NCBI RefSeq assembly: GCF_026342735.1
Contig: NZ_JAPEMM010000002.1
Span: 372,001 to 436,000, forward strand
Source: Streptomyces sp. NBC_00193
Lineage (GTDB): Bacteria > Actinomycetota > Actinomycetes > Streptomycetales > Streptomycetaceae
DNA length: 64,000 bases
Reading direction: 5' to 3'
Program-made: the position numbers and the translations under genes
Notes under the pieces: generated by a model
Seen by the model: only the letters and a program-made list of their open reading frames with translations
The model's database searches: none
What the model was told of the DNA's origin: nothing
In this document: positions 16,001 to 23,266 of the stretch, one piece after another
How positions within the stretch are numbered: the first letter of the stretch is position 1
Layout of the letters: each line of letters opens with the position of its first letter

Positions 16001-16430
16001 CGACGACATCGACCCCGGTCTCCTCGCCCGCCGGGCCCGCTTCTACCTGTGCGGCCCGCAGCCCATGCTCGACGCCCTCACCGGCGCGCTGATCGCGCGC
16101 GGTGTCCCGCGCTTCGAGGTGTTCAGCGAGAAGTTCCGCCCGGCCCGGCGGGAGGTGACCGTTCCCGACGACGCCGAGTACACCGTCACCTTCGCCCGGT
16201 CCGGACGCAGCGCCGTCTGGCGCAAGAACGACGGCCCGCTCCTCGCCCTCGGCGAGGCGGCCGGGGTAGCCATGCCGAGCGGCTGCCGGGTCGGGCAGTG
16301 CGAGAGCTGTGCCTGCAGCGTGCTCAAGGGCACGGCGGCGCATCTGGTGACACCCTCGGAGGACCTGCCCGACACCGACGTCCTGACCTGCCAGTCCCTG
16401 CCGACCTCGGACCTGGTCCTCGACGCCTGA
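13017..16430 (+). CDS. Molybdopterin oxidoreductase fused to FAD/NAD(P) reductase and 2Fe-2S ferredoxin
   Basis: A 1137-residue self-contained molybdoenzyme. The N-terminus binds a 4Fe-4S cluster (C9, C12, C16, C43; CTLCKSRC...CPKG). Next come the bis-MGD domains, with a probable Mo-ligand Cys near residue 142 (AEICNWHKDF), as in assimilatory nitrate reductase-type enzymes, and a C-terminal molydopterin-binding domain up to about residue 775. From about residue 790 a ferredoxin-reductase module follows: FAD motif GRSYSLTG, then NAD(P)-site LLAGGIGITPFLSYLE. The last 90 residues are a plant-type 2Fe-2S domain (C1090, C1095, C1098 and a later Cys in LTCQS). I chose ATG 13017, with GGGAG 6 nt upstream; ATG 13011 is also in frame. 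It should take electrons from NAD(P)H without partner proteins. Substrate unknown (nitrate or another oxo acceptor possible). Confidence 0.9.
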   Translation: MSEEKRGFCTLCKSRCGAIFTIEDGRLTGVRPDPDHPTGTAMCPKGRSAPEIAHSTRRLTTPLRRTNPKSDPDPGWVPVSWDEAMAEIAEKIGTIAAETGPESVAFAVATPSGTMVSDATEWIERFVRRFGSPNTVYSAEICNWHKDFAHAFTFGSPIPPPDYANADLALLWGFNPAKTWLAQSAALSAAQATGTKLAVVDPRRSTSALRADHWLRVRPGTDAALALGLAHLLIADEGYDAAFVRAWTNAPLLVRADTGRFLRADELPGTYAGAAPSGFAVFDEEAGRAEAYDTARAADRPERFALRGTRPIALRDGSAVDCAPAFERYADACAAWPPARVAATTWIPEREIRALAAEIAAAPSVTYYGWTGVGQSANAAQTERALATLYALTGSYDAPGGNHVVPAPPYNPAASFAQFAPEQRAKALGLDKHPLGPPAFGYINSGDLCTAIETGRPYPVRALIGFGSNLVVAQPDSDRTARALGSLDFQVHLDLFHNPTSSSADIVLPVNSSYEHEALRFGFEVSHRAQEQVQLRPRMVEPQGESRSDTEFVFDLACRLGMGAEFFDGDIEAAWNWQLEPLGLTVEELRRRPGGVRVPREEAYRKYAAPAAGEGDGVTGFATPTRRVELYSERLLEHGYPAVPEHHDPAPTDAAYPLVLTCAKHGYFVHSQQRSLTSLRRRAADPSVDLHPRTAAAHGIGEGQWLELATRRGSIRLRARFDDSLHPSVVVGEYGWWQEATDLALPGSDPTSSTGSNFNRLVDHTETDPLSGSAPMRAAACRISPVPGDGAWLGTRPFTVTALTEVSPGLRGLRLTPVDGGALPDYRPGQHLTVRAEHPDGTLQDPSDGRSYSLTGPALAAGRTDYGLAVRHIPGGAFSTRVHEELRVGDRLHLASPGGVFALPTHTDHPVVLLAGGIGITPFLSYLETLAATGGTVPEVVLHYGNTNAADHPFRDRLRELASRIPALTVVDHYAAPGPQDVLGRDHDRTGFITVDDIDPGLLARRARFYLCGPQPMLDALTGALIARGVPRFEVFSEKFRPARREVTVPDDAEYTVTFARSGRSAVWRKNDGPLLALGEAAGVAMPSGCRVGQCESCACSVLKGTAAHLVTPSEDLPDTDVLTCQSLPTSDLVLDA

Positions 16431-16453
16431 GCGCCCCCGGTCAGGAGGCGCTC
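16429..16453. terminator. Short bidirectional hairpin at convergent stops
   Basis: GAGCGCC (16429-16435) and GGCGCTC (16447-16453) form a 7-bp stem. It covers the stop codons of both the molybdoenzyme and the radical SAM gene, so it may end both transcripts. Confidence 0.5.
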
Positions 16454-17793
16454 TCCTCCGTCCCTTCCTTCTCCTCCAGCCCCTCCAGGCTGTCCATGAA
16501 GGAGGAGACGGAGAACACCGCGCGCCCGGGGCCGGCCGGGCCGTAGCCGGGCGGGGAGCTGAGGCCGAACTCCTCCAGCGTCGCCCGGTAGGTCTCCAGC
16601 AGGCGCACGTGGTACTCGAGGGGCGCGCCCAGCGGGTTGGCCTTGCCCAGCGGGGTCGTCGGCTCCGGGCACCAGGTGGTGAAGCGCGGGACGACACCGT
16701 GCGACATGAAGTACCGCAGGCCCTCCTGGGTGGACGCGATCGCCTCGCTCACCTTGGTGAAGCCGAAGGGCTCGGCCATCTCGATGCCCGCGACGAAGTT
16801 CGGGATCACGTTGCGCGGGCCGAACACCTCCGTGGAGTCCAGGATCCGGCGGTGCCATTCGTCTCGGCCGACGTAGCGCTCCTTGCCCGGGCAGTGGAGC
16901 TTGAACAGGTACTCGTCCCACACCTCGAAGTTGGGGTGGTAGATCTTGACGCCGTGGTCGTGGAAGCGCTGCACGGCGTCGCGGGGCAGGGCCTGCGCGA
17001 CGACCTTGCCGGTCCAGCGGCCGGGGAAGCGCTCCTCGATGGCCTGGGCGTACTGGCCGTAGAAGTCCGCCTCGTCACGGCCGCCGACCTGGGAGGTGAT
17101 CGAGCCGCCCGTGAGGGTGTAGGCCCGGGAGATGCCCGCCGTGTCGTACCGGTCGATGATCTCCAGCGCCTCCAGCACCTCCTCGACCGGCTTCACACCG
17201 GTGTAGGGGCGGCCGGCCGCCTTGTGCTGGCGCCAGTTGTGGTTGATGTCGCAGAACTGGCACTCCTCCTTGGCACCGAAGTACTGGCACACCCGGAAGA
17301 CCGTCAGATAGATGAGGTAGCCCCACTGGATGGTCGGCGCGACCTCCATCACCGACTTGCCGTTCGACAGCTTGTGCTTGTAGTACTCCGGCATCGGCGG
17401 CAGGCCGACGTCCGCGATCCGTACGCCGTCCAGGTACAGGCCGAGCGCCCCGTCCTCCCCGCCGCGCACCACGTACGGGGAGTCCGGGTTGACCCGTACG
17501 GAGACCACGGTCCGGCGCAGCTCGTACGGGCCGCCCGTGAGCACGATCTCCTCCGGGGGCCGGTTCAGCGCGGCGGCGCCGAGCTCCGGGAGGGTGCGGT
17601 GGTCGAAGGAGAAGATGAAGTACGACTTCGGCTTGACGTCGCCCGAAGCCCCGTCGGCGCCTCCGCTGAGCGCGGACTCGTCGAAGGCCATGCCGCCCCG
17701 CAGGAGGTCTTCCTTGATCACGGCTTCCCGGGGCACGTGCGGGAAGCGCCCCATCAGGTCCTCGATCAGCGCGGTACGGCTGGGACTCTCCAT
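16441..17793 (-). CDS. Radical SAM protein with CX8CX2C cluster motif
   Basis: 450-residue predicted radical SAM enzyme. The only Cys cluster of the right kind is C169, C178, C181 (RVCQYFGAKEECQFCDINHN), i.e. CX8CX2C rather than CX3CX2C. Downstream blocks fit a radical SAM barrel: AYTLTGGSIT (GGE-like SAM loop), KVVAQALPRDAV, HGVKIYHPNFEVWDE and the glycine-rich NFVAGIEMAEPFGF. A 150-residue N-terminal domain precedes the barrel. I chose ATG 17793 with GGAG 6 nt upstream; ATG 17805 is in frame but lacks a site. It is convergent with the molybdoenzyme, so a shared pathway is possible but unproven. The reaction is unknown to me. Confidence 0.8.
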   Translation of the reverse strand: MESPSRTALIEDLMGRFPHVPREAVIKEDLLRGGMAFDESALSGGADGASGDVKPKSYFIFSFDHRTLPELGAAALNRPPEEIVLTGGPYELRRTVVSVRVNPDSPYVVRGGEDGALGLYLDGVRIADVGLPPMPEYYKHKLSNGKSVMEVAPTIQWGYLIYLTVFRVCQYFGAKEECQFCDINHNWRQHKAAGRPYTGVKPVEEVLEALEIIDRYDTAGISRAYTLTGGSITSQVGGRDEADFYGQYAQAIEERFPGRWTGKVVAQALPRDAVQRFHDHGVKIYHPNFEVWDEYLFKLHCPGKERYVGRDEWHRRILDSTEVFGPRNVIPNFVAGIEMAEPFGFTKVSEAIASTQEGLRYFMSHGVVPRFTTWCPEPTTPLGKANPLGAPLEYHVRLLETYRATLEEFGLSSPPGYGPAGPGRAVFSVSSFMDSLEGLEEKEGTEESAS

Positions 17794-17805
17794 CTGCGGC
17801 TCCAT

Positions 17806-18110
17806 TCCAGGCTCGTGCCGGTCCGCGACGGTCCGCCCCCTTGGCGTTCCGCGCGGCGCGGCGGTGATCTCACTCTATTGACATCCTCCGCGCCCCGAAG
17901 AGGGAGGGCTCCCGCGGCTCGCGCCCCGAGGCCTTCTGCCGCGCCGCCCACTGCCCGCCCGGCGAGCTCCGCCGAGGTCTTGCACCAGCTCCTCGGACGG
18001 ACCTGCCCCGCCCTGCGGAGACGGTTGTCCGCTGAGCGTCCTTGCAGGTCAGCGGAGTTGGTCGAGCTGTCGTTGACGATGTTGAGTGGCCATGACAAAT
18101 CAGACCGAGC
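17806..18110. other. Intergenic region before lipoprotein pseudogene
   Basis: No gene supported. It carries the promoter region of the minus-strand radical SAM gene and an 8-bp inverted repeat, TCCGCTGA-N13-TCAGCGGA, at 18028-18056. A TTGACG at 18073-18078 faces the pseudogene without a good -10. The missing N-terminus and signal peptide of the pseudogene cannot be found here in any frame. Confidence 0.4.
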
Positions 18111-18572
18111 GTGAGCGACGTGATGGTCGGGGGCGACCCCTTCATGGTCCAGGGGACCGAGGCCGTCAAGCACTGTGCCGAGGAGACGGGGGCGTCCTGC
18201 GCCGGGCTGGTCGCCGTCGGAGGCAAGGGCATGGAGGTCCGGGGCAACTCGTCCGACGACCACGTGGAGTTCAGGCTCTACTCCTTCGAGACGGACAAGC
18301 AGGCGGGCGCCGTCATGAAGAGTCTGGCCGACACGGAGCGGAAGTCCTCCGCCGAGTAGGGAGAACCGTCCAAGCCGGTGACCGTGGCTTCCGGGGCCGA
18401 CGAGATCGACGCGTTCCAGGACGACGCCACCGCGGTGGCGGTCATGCGCATCGGCACGGTCGTGGCGCACGTCCACACGACCGAGATCAAGCCCTCCGAC
18501 CTGGAACATGTGGCGACGGTCCAGGTCCAGCGGGTCAAGACCGTCGCCGCGGGCAAGAACCCGGGGTACTGA
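18111..18572 (+). pseudogene. Broken lipoprotein-like gene with in-frame amber codon
   Basis: Two open stretches, 18111-18359 and 18378-18572, lie in the same frame and are separated only by one TAG (18357-18359) and six further codons. Joined, they read like the C-terminal two-thirds of a Streptomyces secreted or lipoprotein family: CAEETGASCAGLVAVGGKG, FRLYSFETDKQAGAVMKSL, then TVASGADEIDAFQDD, TAVAVMRIGTVVAHV and QVQRVKTVAAGKNP. No signal peptide or lipobox is present at the front. A nonsense mutation plus loss of the N-terminus is the simplest reading. The family identity is by general resemblance only. Confidence 0.65.
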
Positions 18573-18606
18573 CCCGCCGGACGCCCCTGGATCACGATCG
18601 TCCGGT

Positions 18607-19086
18607 CTACCCGGCTCCGTGGGTGTGGGTGTCGGTGTGGGTGTGGGCGGGGGCCGAGTCCAGGGTGCCGCCGAGGCGGGACCGGGCCGGGGTCAGGGCG
18701 TCCGCCGAGGGCGCCGTGATGATCCAGCGCTCGCCGACGAGGTACGTGCCGCCGTACTGCCGTGACTCCGACAGCCACGCGGCACGGCCCTCCGCCGTGC
18801 TGAAGGTGGCCAGCCGGAAGGCCTGCGCGCCCACCGCGCAGGCGCCCTCACGCACCTCCTGCGCGTCGACGGTCACCTCGGGGCTGCAGCCCAGGGCGGC
18901 CGCGATCCGGTCCAGCGGCTCGGGGGCGGGGGGCGGGGATGCCGCCGGCTCCCCTCCCCCGGCGCCCGGGGCGCCCGCGCAGCCCGCGCAGAGGAGGGCG
19001 GCGAGCAGGGCGATCGCGCGGGGCGCCCGAGGAGACCGGGGAGACCGGGGCGTCCGGGGAGTCCCTTCTCCCGTGTCGGGCAGCAC
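18607..19086 (-). CDS. Small lipoprotein of unknown function
   Basis: 159 residues. A basic Pro/Arg/Ser-rich N-terminus (PRTPRSPRSPRAPR) is followed by a hydrophobic stretch ending in lipobox LLCAGC, so it should be lipid-anchored outside the cell. The mature part starts with a Pro/Ala-rich linker and then a compact domain of about 85 residues with two Cys (ALGCSPEV, EGACAVG) that may form a disulfide. The C-terminus is a Thr-His repeat (HTHTDTHTH), a possible metal-binding tail. GTG 19086 begins 6 bp after the SCO0930-like gene ends, so it is the last gene of that operon. Confidence 0.75.
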   Translation of the reverse strand: MLPDTGEGTPRTPRSPRSPRAPRAIALLAALLCAGCAGAPGAGGGEPAASPPPAPEPLDRIAAALGCSPEVTVDAQEVREGACAVGAQAFRLATFSTAEGRAAWLSESRQYGGTYLVGERWIITAPSADALTPARSRLGGTLDSAPAHTHTDTHTHGAG

Positions 19087-19092
19087 GGCCGG

Positions 19093-20169
19093 TCAGCCCT
19101 TCGCCGGGATCTTCTTGCCCGCGTCGTTCACCGCGAACCAGAGGCCCTGTACGCCCTGTCCGTTGGTCTGGCCCGGTGCGGTGTCCCCGGTGAAGGTGTA
19201 GACCGGCCAGCAGTCGATCGTCAGCTGACGCGTTCCGTCGGGACGTTCCGCGGATCCGACCAGCCCGGCGGGAATTCCCACGGCCTTGTCGGCTTCCACG
19301 GGTGCGGCGGGTTTCCACGTGTTCAGGCAGGCGTCGAGGCATCCGAATTTCATCGGCCAGGCGCTGTCCTTTCCGAACCGGTAGAGGGTGCGTCCCTGTC
19401 CGTCCACCAAGAGCTTTCCGAGTTTCGCGTCATTCACGGCGGAGAGCGGCGCGGATTCCTTTCCGGCGTCCGCATCCTTTCCGGCGTCCGCATCCTTTCC
19501 GGCGTCCGCATCCTTTCCGGCGTCCGCATCCTTTCCGGCGTCCGCATCCTTTCCGGCGTCCGCCGCCTTGCCGCCGTCCGCGGCTTTGCCGCCGTCCGCC
19601 GCCAGTGCGTGCCAGGTCCCGCCGACGCCCTCGCCCTTCGCCTCGCCCGGCAGGGTGTCCTTCGCGTACCGGTACACGGGCCACCCCGCGAGCGTGAGCT
19701 GGCGGGTGCCGTCGGGCCGCTCGACCGAGCCGAGCAGCCCGGCGTCCACGCCGGCCGGGGCCTGGGCCCCGTCCGCCGGTACCGCGGGCCAGAGCGTGGC
19801 GCAGGCGTCCGCGCAGTTCGAACGGGGCGGCTGGGCGGTGTCCTTGTCGAACCGGTAGAGCGTGGCTCCGGCTCCGTCCGTGACCACCCTGCCGACCTCG
19901 GGGATCTCCCGGACCGACAGCTTGCCGGCCGGGCTCGGGTCCTCCTCCGCAGCGGCATCGGCGTCCGCATCCGCTTCCGCCCCGGCGCCGTACCCCTCGC
20001 CGTAGTCCGCTCCGTCCCCGGCGCCGTGGCCCACCGCGCTTTCCGCTCCCGCCGCCCGGACGGTCACCGTGCGGGCGTCGTCATCGCCGCTGCCGCACCC
20101 CGACGCAAGCAGAAGTACCGTCAGCACCGATCCGGCGGCGGCCGTGGTCGCCCGGTTCCTGTTGCCCAT
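19093..20169 (-). CDS. SCO0930-family lipoprotein with two Lipoprotein_15 repeats
   Basis: 358-residue lipoprotein: signal ending in lipobox LASGC, an acidic Asp/Ala/Gly-rich linker, then pairs of the 'secreted repeat of unknown function' (COG4315/PF03640). These show as GAGATLYRFDKDTAQPP with CADACATLWPA, and GQGRTLYRFGKDSAWP with CLDACLNTWKP, plus DGTRQLTLAGWPVYRYAKD and its second copy. The two halves are joined by an AGKDAD tandem repeat encoded at 19459-19564. AAGGAGAG precedes ATG 20169. It lies 114 bp downstream of the NuoF-like gene on the same strand. The function is not established; the neighbouring redox genes suggest a role at the cell surface in electron transfer. Confidence 0.9.
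   Translation of the reverse strand: MGNRNRATTAAAGSVLTVLLLASGCGSGDDDARTVTVRAAGAESAVGHGAGDGADYGEGYGAGAEADADADAAAEEDPSPAGKLSVREIPEVGRVVTDGAGATLYRFDKDTAQPPRSNCADACATLWPAVPADGAQAPAGVDAGLLGSVERPDGTRQLTLAGWPVYRYAKDTLPGEAKGEGVGGTWHALAADGGKAADGGKAADAGKDADAGKDADAGKDADAGKDADAGKDADAGKESAPLSAVNDAKLGKLLVDGQGRTLYRFGKDSAWPMKFGCLDACLNTWKPAAPVEADKAVGIPAGLVGSAERPDGTRQLTIDCWPVYTFTGDTAPGQTNGQGVQGLWFAVNDAGKKIPAKG
19459..19564 (-). repeat. 18-bp tandem repeat inside lipoprotein linker
   Basis: Five perfect tandem copies of an 18-bp unit (CTTTCCGGCGTCCGCATC on the plus strand) from 19459 to 19548 plus a partial sixth. On the coding strand each unit adds six residues, DADAGK, so length changes keep the frame. More degenerate copies (ADGGKA) follow toward 19605. 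Confidence 0.95.
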
Positions 20170-20283
20170 GGTTCTCTCCTTCGATTTCCATCCGGCGTGC
20201 TTCCGTCTGGATATTCATAAGGTCTGCGAGGGCCGCTGCATTCGATGGCGCGGGAATTTGTCAGATCACGCCAAAGCGTGAAC

Positions 20284-21735
20284 TCATTCCTGGATGCGGA
20301 GCGCGAGTGCCGGGCAACGGCGCACCGCGCGCAGCGCTTTGGGCCGCAGCGGACCGGGGACCGGCATGACGCCGCGCGCCGGATAGCCGTCCTCGTCGAG
20401 CCGCACCACATCGGGGAGCAGGTCCACGCACAGCCCGTGGCCCTTGCACAACGTCCAGTCCACGACGAGCCGTTCGGGGCTCTCGTCCGCGGGCAGCGGC
20501 AGGGCGCCCAGGACGCGGCGTCCGCAGCCGCTGCCGAGCGCGTGGTCGCGGAACTCGTCGGGGAAGACGGCGAGCGCGGAGGCCACGAACGAGGAGGTGC
20601 CGTCCGGGTGGGAGCAGGCTCCCCGGCCGCGCACCCCCCGCATCCGGGCCTGCACCGCGTCGAGGGCCGCCCCGCCGCCGCCGGTCACGAGCCGTTCCAC
20701 GGCGTCCGCCAGCGAGGGCAGTCCCCGGACGCACGGGCCGCACTGGCCCGCCGACTCCCGTGCCATCCAGCGCGTGACCCGGGCCACCTCGCCCGCCGGG
20801 CAGGTGTCCTCGGGCAGCGGCAGGACCGCACCGGCTCCCAGGACCGCGTCGTACGCCGCCAGGGACTTCCGCGAGATCAGCGCCTCGCGCGCCGCCCCCG
20901 GGTCCAGCCAGCGGCCGTGGAAGCCGCCGACCAGCACACCCTGTCCGGGCACCGTGCCGCACAGGTCGAGCACGTAGGCCAGGGACGTGCCCAGGGGCAC
21001 CTCGACGACGGTCGTGCCGGCGACGGTCAGCAGGGTCGTGCCCGGTTCGTCGGGCAGCCCGGCCGTCCCGAACTCGGGCACGCCGAGCCGGGCGGCGACG
21101 GCGAGCTGTGCGTACGTCTCCGCGTTGGACAGCAGGGTGGGCAGGCCGCCGAGACCCCGTTCGCTGGTCCGCGTCCGGTGCCCGGAGGGGAGGGCGGGCC
21201 CGCCGTCCAGGCCGTTCACGAGGGCGCTGCCCTCGCCCGTGACGAAGCGTTCGGGGAGCCGGACGACGCGCACGCGCCGCCCGGCCGGGCCCCGTTCGGC
21301 GACGGCCTCGGTCAGCGAACGCTCCACGTCCGGGCGGGTGACGCCGACGACCACGTCCTCGGCGCCGAGCGCGGAGGCGGCCACCAGCGCGCCGTCGAGC
21401 ACGAGGTGCGGAACGTAGAGGAGCAGGGCGGCGTCCTTCAGGCAACTCGGTTCGCCTTCGGTCCCGTTGACGACGACGGCGGTGCGTCCGTCCTGTCCCC
21501 GGGCGGACCGGGTGACGGCCCGGAGTTTGCGGGCGAAGGGAAAGCCCGCTCCCCCGCGCCCGCCGAGGGCTATGCCCTCGGCGAGTTCGACGAGTCCTTC
21601 GGCGGGGTAGCGGGGCAGCGCGCCGTGCACGCTGAGATGGCCCTCGCGGTCGAGCCGCTCGGAGGTGTCGAGTCCGGCCAGCAGGCGCGGTGCGCCGACG
21701 CAGCCGAGGGCGGGCCGCGTCCCGGAGCCGCTCAC
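20284..21735 (-). CDS. NuoF-like FMN/4Fe-4S flavoprotein with C-terminal ferredoxin
   Basis: 483 residues. The body follows the NADH dehydrogenase 51-kDa subunit: FMN loop LGGRGGAGFPFARKL, NGTEGEPSCLKD, the SLBB-like segment GTTVVEVPLGTSLAYVLDLCG, and the 4Fe-4S motif ESAGQCGPCVRG with a later Cys in RGRGACSHP. The last 70 residues are a small single-cluster ferredoxin (DWTLCKGHGLCVDLLPDVV ... RRCPALAL). GTG 21735 overlaps the stop of the membrane reductase gene. It would oxidise NAD(P)H or a reduced ferredoxin in the cytosol and pass electrons to the diheme membrane partner. It is not part of a complex I operon. Confidence 0.9.
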   Translation of the reverse strand: MSGSGTRPALGCVGAPRLLAGLDTSERLDREGHLSVHGALPRYPAEGLVELAEGIALGGRGGAGFPFARKLRAVTRSARGQDGRTAVVVNGTEGEPSCLKDAALLLYVPHLVLDGALVAASALGAEDVVVGVTRPDVERSLTEAVAERGPAGRRVRVVRLPERFVTGEGSALVNGLDGGPALPSGHRTRTSERGLGGLPTLLSNAETYAQLAVAARLGVPEFGTAGLPDEPGTTLLTVAGTTVVEVPLGTSLAYVLDLCGTVPGQGVLVGGFHGRWLDPGAAREALISRKSLAAYDAVLGAGAVLPLPEDTCPAGEVARVTRWMARESAGQCGPCVRGLPSLADAVERLVTGGGGAALDAVQARMRGVRGRGACSHPDGTSSFVASALAVFPDEFRDHALGSGCGRRVLGALPLPADESPERLVVDWTLCKGHGLCVDLLPDVVRLDEDGYPARGVMPVPGPLRPKALRAVRRCPALALRIQE

Positions 21736-22886
21736 CGTCCGCTCCGTACGCCGTCGAGCGGCTCGGCGGAGGGCCCCGCGGACGGATCCGCGGCCCGGCC
21801 GGGGCGGCCGGGGAACACCGTGGTGCCCGGCTGCCGCGTGAGGCGTGCCGTCAGCAGTTCCGCCGCCCACTCCGCCGGCCTGCGCACGAAAGGCGCCGGC
21901 CGGTGCGGCGGCGCCTGCCCGGGCGGCCGGGAGGGTACGGCCGGTGCGTGCGGCGGCGACTGCACCGGCGGCGCTGCCGGTGCGCCGGACGGCCGCGCGG
22001 CCTCCGCACGCAGCGGCGTACCGGGCCTCGTGCGCGGCAGTGCGACGGCGAGGGTACGGAGCTTCGCGCGCAGCCGCAGCGCCAGCAGTCCGGCGACGGC
22101 GAGCAGGCACAGGGCGTACCCGGTCGTCACCCAACCACTCGCAGCGCGGCCGGACTTGAGCCCGTGCACCAGCGATGCTCCCCAGGCCGGATAGGCGCCC
22201 ATGTGCAGGGCCCGCCACCACAGGGACCGCCCCCGGGCGGCGAAGGTGCCGCGGACGGCGCCGGAGACGGCCACGGCCACGAACCCGTAGCCGGCCAGGC
22301 TGCCGAGGCCGATCAGCAACGGCCGCTGGCCGTCCGTGAAGGGCAGGATCACGGCGGCGGCGTCGGTCCGGGACCGCCCGACCTTGATCCACACGTGCAG
22401 GAGGAGGAAGCCGAGTCCGGCGACGGCGAGGCCGCGGTGCACGGCCTGGGCGACGAGCCGGTGCCCGGAGGCGAGCAGTCTGCGGTCGGTGGCCGCCAGG
22501 CCCCACAGGACGGCGCCGGTGAGGGAGACCAGCGAGAGCACGCCGGCCGCGTAGTCGAGGAAGTCCCACAAGCGGGTCAGCGCACCGGCGCGGACCGCCA
22601 CGAGCAGGGCGGCCCCGGCGGCGAGGGCCGCCGCGGCCAGGGCGGCGGGGTGCGGTCCCCCGGCGGCGGACAGCAGCGGCGGACGCCGCACCGCCCGCCG
22701 GCCGGAGGCGCCAGGTGCAGCCGGGGTGGCCGGTGTCGACGCCGTCGGGGACACCGCCGCGGATGCCGGGCCGGGCACCGGGCCGGATCGCGCTCCGGAG
22801 GGAGCCCCGGCATGGCGCCGGGTACGGCCTCTCGTGCGACGGGCCCGGTGCGAACGGCCGGGCGGGCGGGGCTGGAGCAGGGGCAT
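21732..22886 (-). CDS. Ferric-reductase-like diheme membrane protein
   Basis: 384 residues with a Pro/Ala-rich N-terminal region of about 75 residues, some six hydrophobic helices (residues 80-270) and a Pro-rich C-terminal tail. Two helices carry paired His at heme spacing: H150-x13-H164 and H228-x12-H241, the two-heme pattern of ferric reductase/NADPH oxidase-type membrane domains. It lacks the flavin domain usually fused in such proteins, and that role is probably taken by the NuoF-like protein encoded directly downstream (GTGA overlap). I chose ATG 22886, with GGGAG 5 nt upstream; ATG 22898 is also in frame. Confidence 0.85.
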   Translation of the reverse strand: MPLLQPRPPGRSHRARRTRGRTRRHAGAPSGARSGPVPGPASAAVSPTASTPATPAAPGASGRRAVRRPPLLSAAGGPHPAALAAAALAAGAALLVAVRAGALTRLWDFLDYAAGVLSLVSLTGAVLWGLAATDRRLLASGHRLVAQAVHRGLAVAGLGFLLLHVWIKVGRSRTDAAAVILPFTDGQRPLLIGLGSLAGYGFVAVAVSGAVRGTFAARGRSLWWRALHMGAYPAWGASLVHGLKSGRAASGWVTTGYALCLLAVAGLLALRLRAKLRTLAVALPRTRPGTPLRAEAARPSGAPAAPPVQSPPHAPAVPSRPPGQAPPHRPAPFVRRPAEWAAELLTARLTRQPGTTVFPGRPGRAADPSAGPSAEPLDGVRSGR

Positions 22887-22898
22887 GTGGTCTCCCAT

Positions 22899-23266
22899 AC
22901 GTCCGGACCCGAGCACTTCCACCTCGCGCTCGGCGCCCGGGGGTCGACGTCGTAACCGCTCCTCGGCGGGCGGGAGATGGGCGCCTGGCCCACCGGGCCG
23001 GCCGGGAGCGGGGGCCGGAGTGCAGAAGCATCGTGGAGGCATGCAAGCCCTCCACAGGATTTATCGAAACGTGATAATTTCTGGCCCTCGCACAGCCATC
23101 GCATCGAACATCCCCGGAAGATTCCCTTCCAGTGGTGCGGTTGCGACGGGGTTGACACCTGATCCGCCGCCGCACCTCCCCGACGGCGATCGAGCCGATG
23201 CCGCGGGACTGCGGGCTTGCCACCGTCCCACGGGGCAGGCCATACCCCGGCTTGAACGAGGTAACA
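22899..23266. promoter_or_regulatory. Divergent control region of redox operon and PucR-type regulator
   Basis: About 370 bp without a supported gene between divergently read genes. It contains an A+T-rich inverted repeat, TTATC-N7-GATAA (23061-23077), that stands out in this DNA and is a candidate operator, and a TTGACA at 23152-23157 facing the regulator, without a clear -10. Confidence 0.45.

Noticed and set aside
12780..16697. Very long minus-strand frame (1305 codons) opposite the molybdoenzyme
   Set aside because: It is the antisense shadow of a strongly coding gene in high-GC DNA, with no domain motifs and low-complexity Gly/Val/Arg composition.
17878..17883. TTGACA considered as promoter of the gene at 18111
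   Set aside because: No -10 at a useful distance, and it is more than 220 bp from the start of a damaged gene.
19459..19564. Repeat array considered as CRISPR
   Set aside because: The units are contiguous without spacers and in frame within a lipoprotein gene, so it is a coding tandem repeat.
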